Positions 48,923 to 60,148 of a stretch of 64,000 bases of DNA are shown here, piece after piece. The translations under genes and the position numbers were made by a program. Below the pieces are notes generated by a model. That model was not told the DNA's origin. It saw only the letters and a list, made by a program, of their open reading frames with translations, and ran no database searches. The number at the start of each line of letters is the position of its first letter. The stretch's first letter is position 1. The stretch comes from Epichloe hybrida (taxonomy: Eukaryota; Ascomycota; Sordariomycetes; Hypocreales; Clavicipitaceae): positions 3,658,001-3,722,000 of the forward strand of contig JAFEKR010000005.1 of assembly GCA_019022495.1 (NCBI GenBank), written 5' to 3'.

Positions 48923-51867
48923 TTAAAGGTCTGAATTAGAATAAATATCATCTTCCTTTGAAGAAGATATAGACTCTTTAGAATCAGAGCTATAATACTC
49001 ATAAAGCTCTGAGTATTGCTTAGTAATAATATTTCCTTCCTTTTCCCAATTCTTTAATAAGATTAATTCCTTTAAAGTAGAATTCTTTAAAGAAGTTCGT
49101 CTCTTTGTAAGAATATTACCTCCAGTATTAAAAGTGCTTTCTATAGCACCAGAGGTAGCAGGAATAGCTAGGTATTTCCTAGCAATAATACTTAAAATAG
49201 GGAAAGATTTAGTATTATCTTCCCACCATTTAAAGATATCCTCCTATAATAATATTTATATATTAATAAGATTATTAATATAAGAAAGGGATTTACTTAC
49301 CTTATCTTCTTGAATATCTAGCTTAGTATAAGTAGAAATCTCATTTTTTCTATTCTTTTAAATAGACTTTTCCCTCTCATTAGGAAATAAACCTTTATAA
49401 AGGTTAGTTTTAGGCTTAGGCCTAGGATTTTCAAAAGTCCTAGGTTAACTAGGCCCTGCAAGATCAACTATAAATTGGGTATTTGCGTGTTAATCTTGCT
49501 TGCTAATATTAATATTAGCTTGGTTCCCTTTATAAAGAGGTAAAATCCTAATAACATTATATATTAGTATATTAAAACTATAATTAAGAAAGGATTATTA
49601 TATAATACTTACGAATTATAATCCTTTTCAAGGTTTTTCATTAACCTTTCTAAGGTTTAATCTCCTAGCTTTAGCTTCTCCTTTATAGTAAGAAGGTTAA
49701 GCCAAGGGTCTAATAACATAGCATATAGATAAGGCTGATATAAGAAGTAATTATTTCCTATATCTTTAGGAAAATAATTAGCTAGCTTATTTAAGCCAAT
49801 ATCTATAGATGCTATAAAGGCCTTGCCTCAAGGGCTATAAGCTTCCTATTATAAGTTAATATATAAAGGATATAATATAAGAAAGTAATATACATACCTG
49901 GCGAAGATAAGCCTTTTGGTCCTCTTTTATATCATTAAGATATTTATATATCCTAATAATAAAAAGTAGGACTAAACCTAAAGTATTATACTTCTAGCTT
50001 TAAAGTATAATAGTAAGTTCATAAAAAACCTCTAATATGCTACTTAGGGTAGCTAAATCTGCCCATTCTTGGGTAGTTAGTATAGCATCCTTAAGAGCTG
50101 CAATATTAGACTCCCTATTAAGAAGAATAATAGCTTCTTTAAGCTCTAAAGAAGTATTAATCATCTTATAGGTTGAATTCCACCTAGTTTCATTGGCTAA
50201 AGATATAATTAGTATTATAAATAAGATATATATAATAAAGATAACTTACCTAAAGGAATTCTTGTAATATTGCAATTTTTAGCAATATAGCCTTCATTTT
50301 TTGCCTTACGTAAAGATTTTAACCAAGTCTTATATAATCCTTGGTTATTCTTGATAATAATAGCAACCCTTTTAACTTTACCAAGGATTCCTATGAAAAT
50401 ATTAGTAATAATACTAATAATAATGATAATAAATTACTTACCATTTGCTAAGGATTTGAATTCCTTATAATCTTGTCTCTCTCTAATAGAAGAGATATCT
50501 TCTGTAGAATAATGTAAAAACTCACTATTCTTAAAAGCTTCTAAATCCTCTTTAGAAGACGTTGATTTAATAAAATTCGTTATAATATCCTTTGCAACAA
50601 TGTTTAAAACATGTGCTATACATCGGATATCATAAGGTTCTTCTATAATAGTACTTTTATAGTTCTTATTAATATAAGAAGACATAAAAGTATTATTATT
50701 AGACCCGTTATCTCTAGTAAAACTAGTATTATTTTATTAGTAAAAGGTTATATAATATAAAAGATAATAGCTAACATACCTTGAGATTATCTTTGGCTTA
50801 AGCTAATATTCTTGAATCATTTTATTAAAGGATTCATGAATATAAGCTCCAGTGTGAGAATTTAATGGATATTCAAATCCTATAATATAAGATAATTAGT
50901 ATAATAATTATAACTTACCTTATAACTTACCTTATAGTTATAATAGAATAATAGGATTTACTTACCTAAAAGCTTATATTCAAGTTTAAAGTTTAGGTCT
51001 AGCTAACTAGCTATAACACCCAAATAGGACTTAGAATTAATAGAAGTCCAGATATCTAACTAAATAGATATAGATCCTTGATTTTGAAGATTATATTGGA
51101 TCTTCTAGATGATTTGCTGCTTAGAAATATTATATATAGTATAAATTCTATATGCAATACTTCTATAACTTAGCAAAGAAGCTAAATTATTATTCCTAAG
51201 TTTAAGTTAGCTTATATATATATATATTATAGTATAAGAAAAAATGCATTACTTACCTAGAATAATAATTTAGTAATTCTTTAAAGGAGTTACTATTAAC
51301 AACAGCAAAAGCAATGTTATTTTCTAGTATAAATCTTATAACTAGATTAATTGCCTTTTCTAATGAAAATTCCTCTGAGGAAATTGTAGAATTTCAAGCC
51401 CTTTTACTAGGAAAAAAGGATGTTAAAGATAATTAGCCTGGCGATTATGGCTGGATTTCTAGCACTATTATAATATTAGTAATAAGATATAGGATAGTTA
51501 TTAGATAATATAACTTACTTATTATCTTACTAGGTTGTTTTTCTTCTAATTTAGAAGTAGTAATATCCTTATGCTTTAGCTTATAATAGGATATTCTATT
51601 AGAAGCTTGGAATCTCTTAGCCTTACTTTTAAAGGTAAAAGTATAATTAAGCTATAAACAAAAACATATAATTACCCTTTCTTTATTTAAATTAATTTTA
51701 GATAACTAAAAATTAAATAAATTATAGGTAAATATATATGATTTTAAAGAGAATTTGTAACTAGCCTGATTTTCTAGGTCTTTTTCATGTAAACCTGGAA
51801 GATTACTAGGCTAGCTAGACCTAATAGGCTAAGAAGATTTATCAGAAGGATAAAAAGAGGAATCCAT
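48923..51867 (-). pseudogene. hAT transposase, copy 3 (best preserved)
   Basis: Minus-strand transposase from MDSSFYPSDKSS (ATG at 51865-51867) to a stop at 48923-48925. Exons joined at GTAAGT donors include the 83-codon piece at 50434-50685 with DIRCIAHVLNIVAKDI. The motif ANETRWNSTYKMI is at about 50160-50200. The C-terminal hAT dimerisation domain (about 49250-49040) reads FPILSIIARKYLAIPATS, then GAIESTFNTGGNILTKR, complete to the acidic Ser-rich tail. The N-terminal segment FKSKAKRF.ASNRISYYKLKH may be a degenerate BED-type zinc finger, lacking clear Cys pairs. A few TAG codons interrupt exon 1 and others, so it is probably inactive, but the C-terminal half is largely open. Confidence 0.88.
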
Positions 51868-52960
51868 GTTAAATAAGAGGTGTTTTTGCTGTTTTTTGCG
51901 GATATTTTGCTGAATTTTGCTAAATTTGTTTTTTTCTTTTTTCTTTTTTCCTTTTATTGTGTTTTTTTGTTGTTTGTTTTGTATGATTTTCTGTGTTTTT
52001 TTTGGGGTTTTTTTAGGGTTTTTAGGGGTTTTTTGGGTTTTTTATAGCTAAAAGGAGATTTTAAAGAAACTTAAATCAGAAGAACAATAAGGGACAATAG
52101 TAAGAATAGCAGGTTAGCTTTTCCTATATGATTTGGATTTTTTACGATTTTTTATGATTTTTATAAGGGAAAAAGAAAAGAAAAGAAAAGAAAAGAAAAG
52201 AGAAAAAAAGAGAAGCGGGGTAATAGTATCACGTAAAAAAATTTGCCCCACTTAAATGACTAATTCAATTAATTTGCTATAAATTGCTTACATAGCAGAG
52301 CGCCCCACTTTTAGACCCACTTTTCAGACTGATTTTTTTATTTATATTCTTTATTATAAGAGAATTATATCTTATATATAAATATATAGTAAATTATTTT
52401 TTTTTATATTTAAAATACTATTTTCTTTTATTTAAAAAAAGCTAATTTTATTATATAAAATTATATAAAACTATATAAAATATATATAGCTAAGACTTTT
52501 ATAAAGCTTTTTATTATATTTATATAAACTATTAAAAAGTCTAGTTATTAAATTAAAATAAGTATTTTTAATTAAGATAAGTATTAAGAAACTTTTTTAT
52601 AGACTTTTTACTTATTCTTTTATTTAAAAAACCTATAAAGTTAAAAAAGTATATTATAAATCTAAAAAAAATTCTTTTAAACCTAGGAAAGTTTTATTTA
52701 AGATAAAATATTTTATTATATTTTTTAAAAAGTTTACTTATATTAGTATATTTTTCTTTAGATTTAATATCTTATTAATTAAGAATATTAAATAATTTCT
52801 TTAGGGTAATTATTATAATAAAAGCTAAAAAAGATATAGAAATTAGTAGTAAATTTGTAAAAAATAATAGAATAGTGAAAAGACCTTTATAATATAGAAA
52901 AAAAATTAAAGTATAAGCCTATATTCTAATATATAATATTTAGCTACCCTAAATATATAA

Positions 52961-53940
52961 TAAGCTTACTTTACTAAATAAGCTAAAACTTTATAAAATT
53001 TTAAATAAATTTCTAAATTATTTATAAAAATAGGAATACTATATTTAAATTACCCTTAAAATCTAATATATTTAGGATATATATACTACCCTTAATATCA
53101 TATAATACATTATATTGTATTGTATTATATTGTATTGTATTGTATTGTATTGTATTTTTTATATAATAAAATCATTAATAAATCCTATAAAAAAGATATA
53201 AAGTTAAAAAAACCTTTTAAATATAGTAAATAAATTAAGGTATAAGATAAGATAAAAATAAACCATATATAGCTACCCTATATATATAATAAGCTTACTT
53301 TACTAAATAAGCTAAAACTTTATAGAATTTTAAATAAATATCTAAATTATTTAAAAAAATACAAATACTATATTTAGATTACGCTTAAAATCCAATATAT
53401 TTAAGATATATATACTACCCTTAATATTATATAATACATTATATTGTATTGTATTGTATTGTATTGTATTGTATTGTATTGTATTGTATTGTATTGTATT
53501 ATATTGTATTTCTTTATATAATAAAAATAATAGTAAATCCAAGAAAAAAGATATTAAGATAAAAGAACTTTTAAAAAGTATAAAAAAAATCATTCTATAA
53601 ACTAAACTAAGAATTACTTTATTAAGGTATATAATATCTATAATAAGCTTACTTTTATAAATAAGCTAAAACTTTATAGATTTTTAAATAAATAACTAAA
53701 TTATACATAAGAATAAGAATACTATAATTAAATTACTTAAAAAATCTACTATATAATGAATTTATATAATACTCCACTTCTTTTTTTCCCTAACAATACA
53801 TTGTATTGTATGTATTGTATTGTATTGTATTGTATTTTTAATACAATACAATACACAATACAATACATAGGGCAATACAATACAATACAATACATCGAAG
53901 GGCCAAAAAATACAATACAATACAATACAACAATGCTCTG
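52961..53940. repeat. Three tandem modules with pentamer arrays at the hAT right end
   Basis: Units begin at about 52961, 53288 and 53640 with ATAAGCTTACTTT...AAATAAGCTAAAACTT and run through an AT-rich part into a (TTGTA)n array (53105-53155, 53435-53515, 53800-53940). The last module carries the terminal CAATGCTCTG. The hAT left half at 12898-13620 has two such modules in the opposite orientation. Confidence 0.85.
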
Positions 53941-53948
53941 ACTGTAGC

Positions 53949-56900
53949 TATATAGGGGCGAAGCCACCCTAGGAACGCGCCTTTAGAAGAGGAACTTATT
54001 AAGGCTAATCTTTCCTATATGTAATTATACTATTATAAAGGAGATATGCTTATTAAGCCTAGTGTGGAATTTCTAGATTTCCTTTAGGTTATAGGTAGGC
54101 GGGCGGTCCTCTATTAGCTCTCTCCTATGCCTATGTTATCTCTGTTACCTATTGGAATGCTAGTCTTCCTATCTCTTCTTCTACTCCTTATATAGTTATG
54201 TGTCTAGTTTGTTATTAGTAAGTAAGGGTCTTCTTCTGCGTTGTAATACTATCTATACTAAGTTAGCTACGGCCTATATCTTATTTGTTATTTTGCTAAG
54301 TATAATCCTTTCCTTAAACTTCCGCTTTATCTTATTTAGGTAGAGATCTAGGGGGGGATATAGGTTTTAACTTCTAGCTAAGCAATTAGTATAGCCTTAA
54401 ACGCTCTAGCTATAGTCTAGAGGTAAGTTAATTAGTCTGCTATAAAACTTCTAACTATTCCTTATGGTTTTCCTCCCTTCTTAGTTAGGGTATAGTAAGC
54501 GCTTGCCCTATAGGCAAGAATAGGCTAGACTACCTATGTGTATATAAGCTAGGTGTCTCTAAAGCTAATGCCCTATGCTAATGCCGCTAATATAGAGAGT
54601 GTAAGCCACTACTAGGCTAGTTTTCCCTTAAGGATATTCTTATAAGTGCTTTAGTTAAGTTTCCTATTTACCTATACCCTAAGGAATTAGCATACCTCTA
54701 TTAGCGCTATCTCCTCTATACTAAGCTAGACCCTAGCCTATAAGGGCCTATAGGCCTTACTAAAGTATATAAGTTTAGTTTTTACTAGGTTAAACTTTAC
54801 TCCTACTTCCTTTGCCTATTCCTTATAGATTTTCTAAGTAGCCTTAAGTCTTCTCTAGGTTTACGCTATGTTTTTACTAAATACTATAATATTTATATTA
54901 TTAGCAAATCTAATTACCACTATGCCTAGGATAGCCTAGAGGCATATGTAAAGTTTTATAGAGTAAAGGAGGAAGAGAATTAGTAAAAAGGGAGATCCTT
55001 ATAGAGTGCTAGCCTTAATCTTAAAGGGTCTAGAGAGTTCTCTATTAAAGCTAAGCTAGCTTATTCTATTTACTAGGAAGCTTTATATTATAGCTATTAG
55101 CTAGTGGGGGATTCCTATTAGGATTAGTAAGTAGATTAGGTATAGGTAGCTAACTCTATTAAAAGTAAATAAGATATTTATCTAGGTAAGTAAGGTAATT
55201 CCACCCCTACCCTAGGCCTCTCTTACGCACTTCACTAAGACCTTAATTGCAGTCTTTATTAACCTGTTTATCCTATTCCCTATCTATAGCTCTAGGAGAA
55301 GTCCTTTTGCCTTAGTAAAGGCTATAAGTTACTTTATAATTACTACTTCTATGATTTTTCCTATAATATTTAGTAAGGAAATAGGCCTCTAAGCGTTAGC
55401 TCTCCTTATCTTTTTTGTTATCTTACCTAGTTTCCTAATTACTACTACTCTAGCAGTCTAGAATTAGGCTAGGAAATACCTTACTTTAAGGATAGTGTTT
55501 AGGAGCTAGACTATAGCTTCTTTTGCTAGCTTATTATAGGCCTTAATAAGGCCCGCTAGGAGCTTATTATTACCTAGTGCTTTCTAGCTAGCTATATCTA
55601 ATATAATATCTAATATCTCTTTTAGTCTAAACTAGTTATTATCTAGGAATAGTATATTATCTAGCTCTAGGAAAGTAAGGTCTAGGATTTAGGAGAGGTT
55701 TACTATAGGCTTAGGGAAGAACCTTAGTGCTAGCATACTTGCCTTATCCTTGTGTGTGGTAGCTAGGTTTAGGTTGTTTTTAGTCCTTTCTAGCTCTAGT
55801 AGCCTAGGTAGTTCTAGGGGGGCCTAGCTTTAGAGCTAGGCTTATCTCTTTAGTCTTTACACTCCCCTATCCTTTCTCTATATATTAGCCTTTTATAAGG
55901 TGTCTCTTTACGCGTTTTTTCTCTTAGTTTTAATAACTTATTCTTAGTCCTTATCTACCTTAGTATAGGCTTACTAGTTTACTTCTGTCCTCTATTATCT
56001 TTATTATCTCTTTGCCTATCTAGCTCTAGTAACTACCTCTTTAGCTATCCTTAACTACTATACCTCTAGGCTAGGGAGCCCCTAGGGCTTCCGCGGGGCT
56101 ACCTTGTCTGCTATTTATTAAAGGTTTGTAATAAGCTAGGTGGCGTACGTGTCTATCCCTTCTTTATCTTATGGATCTAGGGCGTTTTTAGGTTAAAAGT
56201 GTACTACTGCCTCCGCCTTTATGTACGGTTTGTCTATTATATTCCACGTGTGTCTAAGGGCCCGCGGGATATTATCTTGTGGGCTAGTGAAGATGCTAAT
56301 TAGCTATAGGATATAGTTAGATCTAGTGAGGTCTTCTGCTCCTTTATAGTAGACTTAGATATCTAGGGTTACTTACGCTAGGTTTATAGTACTATCCCTG
56401 TTATCCTTATGTTATCTAGTTAGTTCCCCTTAGGGTATTACTAGTCTAAGCCTTTACTAGCTTATAAGTTCTAGTAGCTTATTTGCTCTATTAGTGGTTT
56501 TGTCTAGCCTATCCTAGAGGGGATGCTTTTAGTTAAAATCTCCTATAAATACGCTCTAGTTATGTGGTGTCTTTGTGTTAATGTCTTATATAGGGGTATT
56601 CTAGTTATTACTATAACCTTCTAAATAAAGGGAATAGATGTTAATCCTATGAATTTCTACTAGTAACTAGTTAGGCCCTCCCTAGGCTAACTATAACCCT
56701 ATATTGTGTTTCTTATTAATATATATGGCATTATGCCTATTATAGTGTGTGAGTTAGAACTAGGCAAGGCTTAGTGTAAGGGGCTATAGATGTTTTATAT
56801 GTTCTTACTCTTAGATTACTATTATATCTATATTAGTTTAGTAATAGAGCGTAATGTGTATTAGGTTATCTTTCTTATTTATATTTTAGAAGAGAACTTA

Positions 56901-57050
56901 TAATATTACTATATTAATTAGGGGGGTGGTGGCGGGTCTTGGCTATTCTATACTAGTTTTATTCTAGCCCTAAGTTATTTCGCGTAGCGCCTAATGCTCC
57001 TAGCTCTTAGCTATTTAGCGCTTTACTCTATGTTTATAGGTTAACCTCTC
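53949..57050 (-). pseudogene. LINE ORF2: endonuclease and reverse transcriptase
   Basis: The minus frame shows an APE-type endonuclease signature IGDFN.KHPL.DRLDK at about 56500-56546 (usual GDFNAHHP.WD). The reverse transcriptase box reads RFANNINII at about 54890-54910, where FADD has become FANN by two G-to-A changes, removing both catalytic Asp. Family enzymes nick target DNA and prime reverse transcription there. The frame continues toward 53949, where a hAT interrupts it; the remainder resumes left of 48177. Many TAG/TAA codons are present. Confidence 0.8.
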
Positions 57051-57149
57051 TTTCTCCCTATTATTACTATAGGTTCTATAGCTATGCTAGCTCTCTCTTA
57101 GGCTAGAGCTAGGTTCCTACTAGGGGAGCTAGAGGTAAAGCGGGATAGT

Positions 57150-58290
57150 TATTCTAGGTAACTAGCCTTTGCTATGTTTTACTTCTCTCTTAGTACTAGG
57201 TAATCTTTAGACTAGGCTAGGTGTAGTCTAGAGTATAGGATATAATTTTCCTTAAGTTATCTATTTATTATTAGGTATAATGCCTTACTATCTTTATGCT
57301 AGCTAGCTTTATACTTACTACACCTTAGTGCTACCTTATAAAACTTAGTAATATATCCTATTTAGAAGTAGTTATAGCACTATCTAGGTTATAAGGTCTT
57401 ATTATATAGTTTAGTTTAGAATAGCTTTGCTTTAAAGACTATTTTATCTTAGTATATCTTATTAGTATCTTTAACTTTAGCTAGTTTAAGAATAAGGGTG
57501 GTTTACTAGGTGTTCTCGCCCTAGGGGCGTCTTATAGTTACCTTAATTATGTTTACTTTGTTTGCTTTTCTAATTTCTATTGCTAGGTTCTTAATAGATA
57601 TGTACTTTGTTAGGAAACCCTTAATAATAACGCTAAGTATATAGCGGTAAATAGCTGCCTCTAGGCTAAATACTTTAGTGATTTATTTTTAGTTTTCTTT
57701 ATACTACACTATGTTTCCTTTAAAGGTAATAATTATATCCTTACTAGGGAGTCTTTTAGCTACTACTACTAAGGCTTACCTAATAGCTCTATTTATAGCT
57801 ATAACTATGTCTTTCGCGCCTCTAGACTAGAGTAATTCTTATATAGTGTTTCCTTTTATAAGTACTTCTCTATATTATTTTCTAGGGACCTAGAGAGAGA
57901 GGGGGTTAGTATTTAGTTATTTTAGGGCAGGCCTAGCTACAATGCTAGCCTAGGTTAGGGAGTTATTATCTTTAGCTTCCTCCCTAATAGCCTCCTTAAG
58001 GGCTGTTTTTAATGCTTCTTTAGTAATATAGATATTACTATTATTAGTGTTTGTGGTTCTTGTTTTAGCTTAGGCGTGGTTTACTACCTAGTTAGCTATA
58101 GTAAGTGTAATACGCTACACTTAGGTAACTTTATTGCTTAAGATAAGGCTAGTAATCTTATTATAATATTTTATGTCTTTAGGGTGTGCAAATTAGTTCT
58201 AGTCTGCTATTAGGTTATCTTCGCTTCTTTAGACATTAAACTATCCTATTCCTACGTTTAGGTGGTAGCTACTCTAAGCTAGCCCCCCTA
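57150..58290 (-). pseudogene. LINE ORF1 with zinc-knuckle remnant
   Basis: A minus-strand frame with TKEALKTALKEAIREEAKDN near 57985, LPSKDIIITFKGNIV near 57735 and YILSVIIKGFLTKY near 57620. Near 57319-57379 it reads CYNYF.IGYITKFYKVALRC, which fits a zinc knuckle (C-x2-C-x4-H-x4-C) with Cys and His changed to Tyr, followed by a second Cys. ORF1 proteins of Tad/I-type LINEs bind the element RNA. It lies directly upstream of the endonuclease region, as in intact LINEs. Confidence 0.75.
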
Positions 58291-58439
58291 AGCCTATGTT
58301 AATTACTATTAGCATCTTGTTTACACTCCTACCACTAGCTCTGTTACAGTGCGATATTATAGGGGGGGAGAAATAAAGGCAAGGATTTTGAATATTAATG
58401 TGATTTGTATTTTAGAGGCGATAATTACACCTGAAATGT

Positions 58440-58790
58440 AATTATAGTTTCTTCACTTTCTATATAATCTAATCCTAGAAAAGACATATTATAAAAGTGG
58501 GTCTTATTAATTACACCTTATATGTAATTATAGTTTCTTTACTTTGCTATATAATCTAATCCTAGAAAAGAAATATTATAAAAGTAAGTCTAAAAGTGAG
58601 TCTTATTAATTACCTCTTATATGTAATTGTAGTTTCTTCACTTTGCTATATAATCTAATCCTAGAAAAGAGACATTATAAAAGTGGGTCCAAAAGTGAGT
58701 CCTATTAATCTTCCCTTATATGTAATTATAGTTTGTTTACTTTACTATATAATCTAATCCTAGAAAAGGGATATTTTAAAAGTAAGTCTA
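58440..58790. repeat. About 90-100-bp tandem units in the hAT right arm
   Basis: Units contain TAATCTAATCCTAGAAAAG and AAAAGTGGGTC or AAAAGTGAGTC, spaced 88-99 bp. This matches the array at 43400-43760 in the sibling element, with one more unit here. Confidence 0.85.
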
Positions 58791-59182
58791 AAAGTAATTA
58801 TATTAATTATATTATAGCTAATACACTTAGTTATAGGGTTTTTTTCTTTAAAATAAACCTAAGAGATAAGTTTTATTAGTTTTATTAATTATAATTTAGG
58901 TAAGGATAGTAATAAGACCTTAGTTTATATTTTTATAAACTCAATATAAACTTTTTAATAGTTAAATTATATTTTTTACTATCTATATCTAATTATATAA
59001 CCTTAATATTAAAAAATTAAAAATAATTACAAATAATTACAAATAATTACATGTAATGTAATGTAATTATTAAGGGTAAGGTGTAATGTAATGTAATGTG
59101 TAATGTAATGTAATGTAATGTGTATTAAATACATTACATTACAAACATTACACAATGTAATGTAATGTAATGCAATGCTCTG

Positions 59183-59641
59183 GTTATATAGGCTCTATAG
59201 GGTGTTTTTCTTAGCCTATAGAAGGACCTCCTATATTATCTATAGGGTAATCCTTTAAACCTTAATTTAGATCTTGATTTTCTAAATTATTTTCCCCCTC
59301 TAAAGAGTTATTCCCTATAGAAAGCCTAGGTAATCCTTTAGAGATAGGACCTATAGGTTCTATAATCTTAATAAAGCTAGTCTTTATAACTAGCCTTTTA
59401 GAGGGGATATACACTAGATAGGTATTAGAACCTAGTGTAGCTAATAACCTTTTAGGGATAGTCCTAGCTACTAACTTCTAGGCTTTAGGTCGTTTTTCTA
59501 GGGGGATTAGAATCTTACAGTAAGATCCTATAGCTCTAATACTACTAATATCAGTTATATAGGGCTAATTTAGCTCCCTAGCTAGTAGTTATTTAGGGCT
59601 TTTATCCTTTGTGGTATAGCAGTTATATTAACTAGGTTAAT
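59183..59641 (-). pseudogene. Copia A second copy, part 2 (integrase C-terminal region)
   Basis: Collinear with 35753-36210 of Copia A and in register with 44876-45429 across the hAT insertion. Landmarks: GGACCTCCTATATTATCTAT and TTTCTAGGGGGATTAGAATC. It is cut at 59641 by the LTR of another Copia element. Confidence 0.88.
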
Positions 59642-60148
59642 TGTTAGTTACACCAAGGAACGTTGCACTAGTGCGAAGAGGTTGAATTCAATGAAGTTGA
59701 TGATAGCTAATAAGAGACGAAAAGGGGGAAAAGTAGGGCGGCAGTGCGGAGCCACTGCTGTTGTTCGCTAGGCACGTGACTTGAAAGATATCCCCTAGCA
59801 GGATAAAGAAGGTCAGAAAAGGATTAGATTGATTAAAGCTATCTCTATTATACAAATGGAAGGATAAAAGCTTCTCTTTTATAGAGAAAGCTATTATATT
59901 ATAGATTATATGCTTTTGTTATGAATTATCGCGTTTAGTAACGTATATCTTTAGCTCCCCTAATACAGTTATAGGTGTAGATTTATTTATTATAGACACT
60001 GTATTCGCTATTAGGCAATATACCCCCTAGTTAGTGTTAAGGTTATTATAATTACTAACTAATATCTTAACTAGCGGATATATAGTGTTTTAGTAGTGCT
60101 TAAATTTAAAATAAATTTAAAGTAAGCTCTCTTACTTTTATGCCCACA
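59642..60148 (-). repeat. Copia B 3' LTR
   Basis: On the minus strand it begins TGTGGGCATAAAAG (60148) and ends GTGTAACTAACA (59642), preceded by a polypurine tract GGAGGGGAG (60149-60157 on +). It is 507 bp long. The 59642-59780 part shares its end and several blocks (CACTAGTGC, TTGAATTCAA, GGGGGAAAAGT) with the LTR of the non-autonomous element 17534-19961. GC content is higher than in neighbouring sequence and CG sites survive. Confidence 0.7.

Larger units (their letters stand above)
48178..53940 (-). mobile_element. Complete autonomous-type hAT (5.8 kb), target duplication ACTGTAGC
   Basis: Left end CAGAGCATTGCAATAC (48178), right end AACAATGCTCTG (53940). Exact 8-bp duplications ACTGTAGC stand at 48170-48177 and 53941-53948. 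The left side has TGTAT-type pentamers, a decamer array (48350-48480) and TTAGTGTTAAAGTTTAAT. The minus-strand transposase occupies 48923-51867. The right side has pentamer arrays repeated in three modules (52961-53940). This is the only copy of the family with both termini, the duplication and a full-length transposase reading region, and is the best reference for the family here. Confidence 0.95.
47760..58420 (-). mobile_element. LINE (Tad/I-like), split by a hAT
   Basis: A non-LTR retrotransposon on the minus strand, with ORF1 and ORF2 at 58290-53949 and probably a 3' remainder at 48177-47760. A complete hAT (48178-53940) interrupts it with duplication ACTGTAGC. The 5' boundary near 58420 and the 3' boundary near 47760 are approximate; no poly(A) tail is clear. 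Overall it is less AT-rich than the hAT and Gypsy copies, implying weaker RIP or later arrival. Confidence 0.8.
45430..59182. mobile_element. hAT with large nested insertions, target duplication GTTATATA
   Basis: Left end CAGAGCATGTAATGTAATG; right end GTAATGCAATGCTCTG at 59182. Exact duplications GTTATATA occur at 45422-45429 and 59183-59190. The element's own sequence is only 45430-46116 and about 58421-59182, together about 1.45 kb, the size of its relative 42643-44088. Everything between (46117-58420) was inserted later: a + strand Cys-rich frame, a LINE and a complete hAT. Relative to the sibling, about 140 bp around the junction are missing. The host sequence is a Copia A fragment, which resumes in register on the right. 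Confidence 0.92.

Noticed and set aside
50434..50685. 83-codon open frame as an independent gene
   Set aside because: It is one exon of hAT transposase copy 3, ending at a GTAAGT donor.
53351..53967. Three short open frames (53351-53593, 53749-53967, 53756-53941) encoding YNTIQ or YCIVL repeats
   Set aside because: They are translations of the TTGTA pentamer arrays at the hAT end, which stay open on both strands because the repeat has no stop in those frames.
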